From positions 1 to 17,534 of the forward strand of contig VHBV01000007.1 of NCBI GenBank assembly GCA_016882165.1: a DNA stretch of 17,534 bases. The letters run 5' to 3'. Each line of letters begins with the position of its first letter. Position 1 is the stretch's first letter. The notes under the pieces are model-generated. The model did not search any database. It saw only the letters and a program-made list of their open reading frames with translations, and was not told the DNA's origin. Shown here in pieces: positions 14,745 to 17,534 of this stretch. Position numbers and translations under genes: made by a program. Source of the DNA: Candidatus Pelagibacterales bacterium. GTDB taxonomy: Bacteria; Pseudomonadota; Alphaproteobacteria; Rickettsiales; UBA1997.

Positions 14745-15448
14745 AAAACAGAATCAATCATTTGATTAAATTTTGCTGCCATTTCTTTTGGACTTTCGTC
14801 ACGAGTTATTGGTCTTCCAACCACTAAATAAGAGCTTCCTTGCCCGATTGCCTCTTTAACATCAGCAACCCTTTTTTGATCATCATTTACAATTTTATCC
14901 AATCTAATTCCAGGTGTTACAATAATAAAATCTTGTCCTAACTTTTCTCTTAACATTCTGCTTTCAAGACTTGAAGCAACAACTCCATCAATACCACAAT
15001 TAATTGCTAATTCAGCTTTTTTCACTACTAGATCTGATAAAGAAATTTTATCATCAAAACCCATTTCTTTCAAATCACTTTGATCTAAATTTGTTAAAAC
15101 TGTTACTGCAGCAATTTGCATTTTACCTTTATTTTGCGCAGCTTGTTCCATAATTTGGCGGCTTGAAGCATGAATAGTAAGCAGATCTATTTCATATTGA
15201 GCTAAATTTTTAACAGCTCTTCCCACAGTTTCCGATATATCATAAAGCTTCAAATCAGCAAAAACTTTTTTATTTCTTTCTTTAAGCCATTCAATAATTT
15301 TAAAATAATCACCACTCATCATCAACTCTAAACCTATCTTATAAAAAACACCTTCATCTTCAATTTTATCTACCAAATTTTTTGCCGAGACAAAATCTGG
15401 AACATCAAGAGCAATAATTAGGCGATCCTTAATTTCTGAATGTAACAT
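14741..15448 (-). CDS. pyrF: Orotidine 5'-phosphate decarboxylase
   Basis: Last step of de novo UMP synthesis. The 235-residue TIM barrel has the catalytic block FADLKLYDI (63-71; D65, K67, D70), the substrate-binding LTIHAS and the phosphate-binding PGIR and VVGRPIT near the end. RLIIALDVPD near the start is typical of the family, and the ATG at 15446-15448 leaves only a seven-residue lead, so the start is secure. The stop overlaps the murE start by four bases. Its presence implies a working pyrimidine pathway, which Rickettsia species generally lack, and so argues for a less reduced relative. Confidence 0.96.
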   Translation of the reverse strand: MLHSEIKDRLIIALDVPDFVSAKNLVDKIEDEGVFYKIGLELMMSGDYFKIIEWLKERNKKVFADLKLYDISETVGRAVKNLAQYEIDLLTIHASSRQIMEQAAQNKGKMQIAAVTVLTNLDQSDLKEMGFDDKISLSDLVVKKAELAINCGIDGVVASSLESRMLREKLGQDFIIVTPGIRLDKIVNDDQKRVADVKEAIGQGSSYLVVGRPITRDESPKEMAAKFNQMIDSVL

Positions 15449-15525
15449 TTGTTAATAAATTTTAAATTTATTTTTAGCTTTTAATTATAGAGATTGGATT
15501 AATTGATTGTGGCATTTTAAACAAT

Positions 15526-16131
15526 TTAAAGGCTATTTTTAAAGCTTTTTTCTTCACCTTTCAATAAGCGAGAAATATTCTCTTTATGCCTAAAAGCAAC
15601 GATTACAAATAAAATTACGCAAAAAACTATTTGCTCAAAAGACGCTTCACAATATTTTGACAAAAACACAGAAGAAGCAACAGCTAGAAGCGAAGAAAGA
15701 GATGAAATTCTGAATAGTAAAAAAGATATTATCCACACAGCTGTAACCAAAACACCCAATTTTGGATCAAGTGCGTAAAAAACAGCAATAGTTGTTGCAA
15801 CACCTTTACCACCTTTAAAATTTAAGTAAACTGGATAAATATGCCCTAAAACAGCAACTAAAGCGACCACAACCAAAAACAAATGCAAGTTTGCACTATC
15901 CGAAAAAACAAATCTTGCAATAATTACCATTATTGCGCCTTTGGCTCCATCAAGAATTAGAGTTGCCAATCCAAGTTTCTTACCCGCAACTCTGGTAACG
16001 TTTGTTGCTCCAATATTTTTTGAACCAAACTCTCTAATATCTTTGTTTAAAAAAACTTTGGTCAATAACAAACCAAAAGGAATTGCTGATATTAAATAAG
16101 TTAAAACTAGAAAAGTTATTTGGGAAAACAT
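15526..16131 (-). CDS. plsY: Glycerol-3-phosphate acyltransferase PlsY
   Basis: Integral inner-membrane enzyme that acylates glycerol 3-phosphate from acyl-phosphate to make lysophosphatidic acid, the first step of phospholipid synthesis. The 201-residue protein has several hydrophobic helices and the three PlsY motifs: FGSKNIGATNVTRVAG (35-50), GHIYPVYLNFKGGKGVATT (96-114) and HKENISRLLKGEE (182-194). Length is normal. The ATG at 16131 lies eight bases past the end of sspB, so both are surely in one transcript. A 77-base gap separates it from pyrF. It normally works with PlsX, which is not in the window. Confidence 0.95.
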   Translation of the reverse strand: MFSQITFLVLTYLISAIPFGLLLTKVFLNKDIREFGSKNIGATNVTRVAGKKLGLATLILDGAKGAIMVIIARFVFSDSANLHLFLVVVALVAVLGHIYPVYLNFKGGKGVATTIAVFYALDPKLGVLVTAVWIISFLLFRISSLSSLLAVASSVFLSKYCEASFEQIVFCVILFVIVAFRHKENISRLLKGEEKSFKNSL

Positions 16132-16139
16132 TTTATAAA

Positions 16140-16631
16140 CTAATTATCTTGATCTTTATTTTTTCTAAAAGCGTCTAATGACACTATTTTTGCCGACAGG
16201 TCAATTTCTTTCTTTTTTGATTCGCTTTTATTTGCTGGGCTTAAATTTTCATCAATTTCTTCATCAACTAAATCGTCATAGTTAACACTGAACTTTAAAC
16301 CAAAATTCATTGAAGGATCTGTGAAAGAAGTGACTGCTTTATAAGGAATTGTAAGTTTTTCATATTTACCAGAAAAACTTAGTGATATTTTAAAATTATC
16401 TTGATCAACAACTAAGTTTTTATACTGATACTGAATAGCAATAGTCATCTCTTCTGGATATTTTTCCAAAAGACTTTTAGGCATAACAACGCCGGGGAAA
16501 CGCACTAAAAAAGTTGCAATAAAATAGTGCTTTCCAGGAAGACCTGTTTTTTCTACTTTTTTTAATGTTTCAAAAATCACTGAACGCATTGAGTTTTCAA
16601 TGATTTCATCATAACCAATTAAGTCTTGCAT
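16140..16631 (-). CDS. sspB: ClpXP adaptor SspB, alphaproteobacterial type
   Basis: Adaptor that binds the tmRNA-encoded tag on incomplete proteins and delivers them to the ClpXP protease. The 163-residue protein begins MQDLIGYDEIIENSMRSVIF and contains LPGKHYFIATFLVRFPGVVMPKSLLEKYP (31-59), typical of the alphaproteobacterial family. Residues 64-116 are beta-rich and would form the tag-binding fold. An acidic, disordered linker (about 118-145) leads to IVSLDAFRK (149-157), the conserved end that in the family contacts ClpX. An in-frame ATG at 16679 would add MQQKNRFLIKTLKKFF, but those bases form the ssrA terminator, so I chose 16631. No clear Shine-Dalgarno precedes it. The gene sits directly behind ssrA on the same strand and may depend on read-through of the terminator. 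Confidence 0.9.
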   Translation of the reverse strand: MQDLIGYDEIIENSMRSVIFETLKKVEKTGLPGKHYFIATFLVRFPGVVMPKSLLEKYPEEMTIAIQYQYKNLVVDQDNFKISLSFSGKYEKLTIPYKAVTSFTDPSMNFGLKFSVNYDDLVDEEIDENLSPANKSESKKKEIDLSAKIVSLDAFRKNKDQDN

Positions 16632-16654
16632 GAAAAATTTTTTAAGAGTTTTTA

Positions 16655-16690
16655 TTAAAAACCGGTTTTTCTGTTGCAAGGAAAACCGGC
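16655..16690 (-). terminator. Rho-independent terminator of ssrA, just before sspB
   Basis: On the minus strand CCGGTTTT (16682-16689) pairs with AAAACCGG (16662-16669) around a 12-base loop, followed by TTTTT. It ends the tmRNA precursor. The sspB ATG follows about 30 bases later, so incomplete termination would give sspB transcription from the strong ssrA promoter. Confidence 0.8.
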
Positions 16691-17045
16691 AAACCCCGAT
16701 AACATAACTTATGCTAAGCAGCTACAGCCACTGGAGCAAATTCTACGTTATCATTAGCAAAATTATCATTTGCGTTTACTTTTTTTGAACGGATGTCTGC
16801 ACTAAAATGCAAACCGGCAGTTTCTCAACCGGGCAAAATCAATCTCTTTATCATGCATGTCGAAGCTAATTCATCCCCAAACACCAAAACTAAAAATTTT
16901 AGTTTTAGATAAGTTCAATTACTGATATTTTTAAACAACAAATTGAACAAAAAAATTGGTGGAGATGTCGGGTACCGCCCCCGAGTCCATGTTACATCTA
17001 TTTCAGATTAAGTTTATCACCATAGCTTCCAGAATAAACCAAAAG
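16690..17045 (-). ncRNA. ssrA: tmRNA, circularly permuted two-piece alphaproteobacterial type
   Basis: tmRNA rescues stalled ribosomes and adds a degradation tag. On the minus strand the acceptor piece comes first (about 17045 to 16957), ending GACATCTCCACCA. A 78-base spacer (16956-16879) follows, then the coding piece starts at 16878 with GGGGATG. These termini pair over 7 bp, with a G-U at the third pair, the alanine identity signal. The T-stem is TCGGG/CCCGA with an atypical loop, GGCGGTA. In the coding piece, resume codon GCA opens the tag ANDNFANDNVEFAPVAVAA, ending at TAG (16714-16716). AGATTGA of the coding piece can pair with TTAATCT of the acceptor piece, fitting the long helix that holds the two pieces together. 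Exact outer ends are estimated from the promoter and terminator. Confidence 0.95.
16714..16773 (-). other. ssrA: tmRNA tag-peptide reading frame
   Basis: Nineteen codons plus TAG encode ANDNFANDNVEFAPVAVAA. The resume codon is GCA, preceded by AGTAAAC. The end VAA is the ClpX-recognised terminus. ANDN occurs twice, five residues apart. The alphaproteobacterial tag I remember best (Caulobacter, AANDNFAEEFAVAA) has one ANDNF, the segment bound by SspB. Confidence 0.9.
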
Positions 17046-17052
17046 CATTTTA

Positions 17053-17081
17053 AATATAGCTACCTCAAATAGTTTTTACAA
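17053..17081 (-). promoter_or_regulatory. ssrA promoter
   Basis: On the minus strand TTGTAA (17081-17076), a 17-base spacer and TATATT (17058-17053, five of six) give a sound sigma-70 promoter. It predicts a transcript start near 17045, just ahead of the tmRNA acceptor piece. Confidence 0.65.
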
Positions 17082-17171
17082 GTATTTAGGCAATTTAAGA
17101 ATTCTTTTTGAAAATAAATTGATAAATAGAGGTTGTAGAAATTTGGTTTTTTATGATAATTATTCAATAAA

Positions 17172-17199
17172 TTGACAATTGCCAAAAGAAATATCAAAT
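17172..17199 (+). promoter_or_regulatory. Candidate promoter of the glycine-zipper lipoprotein gene
   Basis: A perfect TTGACA (17172-17177) is followed after 16 bases by TCAAAT (17194-17199, four of six). It faces right, about 70 bases before the lipoprotein ATG, and is divergent from the ssrA promoter. Confidence 0.45.
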
Positions 17200-17267
17200 G
17201 TCGCTTGAAAAAAAACTTTTTACTTTGCTAAATTCTTTTTTACATACTAACAAAAATTAAAAAGCAT

Positions 17268-17534
17268 ATGTTCAAAACTATTACTTCGCTTTTCGTAATT
17301 GCAATTTTCACTTTTTCTTGCACAACTGACCCATATACTGGTGAGCGCAAAATTTCAAACACAGCTTTATATGGTGGTGGTGGAGCTTTAGCTGGGGCTT
17401 TAGCTGGACAACTAGCTGGCGGAAATACAAAATCAACTTTAATTGGTGCAGCAGTTGGAGCTGCTGTTGGTGGCGGTTTAGGATATTATTTTGATAATCA
17501 AGAATCTAAACTTAGAGCAGAACTTCAAGGCAGT
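17268..17534 (+). CDS. Glycine-zipper (YiaD-like) lipoprotein, 5' part only
   Basis: The first 89 residues of a lipoprotein cut off by the window end. MFKTITSLFVIAIFTFSC is a lipoprotein signal with a slightly unusual lipobox (TFSC; F at -2) and lipidated C18. CTTDPYTGERKIS follows, then a glycine zipper (35-73) rich in GGGGALAGALAG and AAVGAAVGGGLGYY, and DNQESKLRAELQG. This arrangement is that of YiaD-type outer-membrane lipoproteins, whose C-terminal half is an OmpA-like peptidoglycan-binding domain expected just beyond the window. A 17-kDa-antigen-like protein without that domain is the alternative. It is divergent from ssrA and has its own candidate promoter. The start is clear; AAAAAG four bases before the ATG is only a weak ribosome-binding site. 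Confidence 0.85.
   Translation, partial: MFKTITSLFVIAIFTFSCTTDPYTGERKISNTALYGGGGALAGALAGQLAGGNTKSTLIGAAVGAAVGGGLGYYFDNQESKLRAELQGS

Noticed and set aside
16632..16679. Upstream ATG extension of sspB
   Set aside because: The extra 16 codons are made of the ssrA terminator stem, and the family start MQDLIGYDEI lies at the next ATG.
16957..17045. A tRNA gene ending in CCA
   Set aside because: The acceptor end pairs with GGGGATG located downstream on the same strand, and no anticodon arm is present. It is the tmRNA acceptor piece.

Overview
This window is a piece of an AT-rich alphaproteobacterial chromosome, most likely from a reduced, host-associated lineage of the Rickettsiales or a close relative. 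Several things support this. There is a circularly permuted two-piece tmRNA gene and an alphaproteobacterial-type SspB. Genes are tightly packed, with 4-base start/stop overlaps. Sampled 60-base stretches are mostly about 25-30% GC. Short palindromic repeats sit in frame inside protein genes, as Rickettsia palindromic elements do. The cell should be Gram-negative with LPS (waaA), diaminopimelate-type peptidoglycan (murE with DNPR), Pal, pyrimidine synthesis (pyrF) and acyl-phosphate phospholipid synthesis (plsY). The species cannot be named from the sequence alone.

Layout. 1-243: intergenic, with a Fur-box-like site. 244-579 (+): small secreted cupredoxin. 566-1816 (-): Kdo transferase, tail to tail with the cupredoxin. 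1817-2015: intergenic, with a convergent pair of palindromes. 2016-6557 (-): a compact run read as tpiA, fumC, HEPN toxin, MNT antitoxin, UbiH-type monooxygenase. 6658-8956 (-): an unrecognised 406-residue protein, whose end overlaps the start of RNase D. 8957-9219: divergent promoter region. 9220-9759 (+): pal, ending in a bidirectional terminator. 9854-17045 (-): ssrA, sspB, plsY, pyrF, murE and a very large iron-sulfur/FAD oxidoreductase, nearly without gaps. 17268 to the end (+): start of a glycine-zipper lipoprotein, cut off by the window.

How the parts connect. ssrA encodes the tag that marks products of stalled ribosomes. sspB, whose family delivers tagged proteins to ClpXP, begins about 30 bases past the ssrA terminator. 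The tag carries two ANDN units. HEPN and MNT form a complete type VII toxin-antitoxin pair, inserted between metabolic genes and overlapping the monooxygenase gene.

The most unusual feature is a repeat family containing GTCATCCTGAGC, present inside two coding sequences. In the UbiH-type gene it has grown into an inverted pair flanked by 21-base tandem units, adding about 60 residues. In the large oxidoreductase a single copy lies between iron-sulfur ligand cysteines. In both genes it is read in the same hydrophilic frame. fumC also stands out: it is clearly GC-richer than its neighbours and about 50 residues longer than usual.
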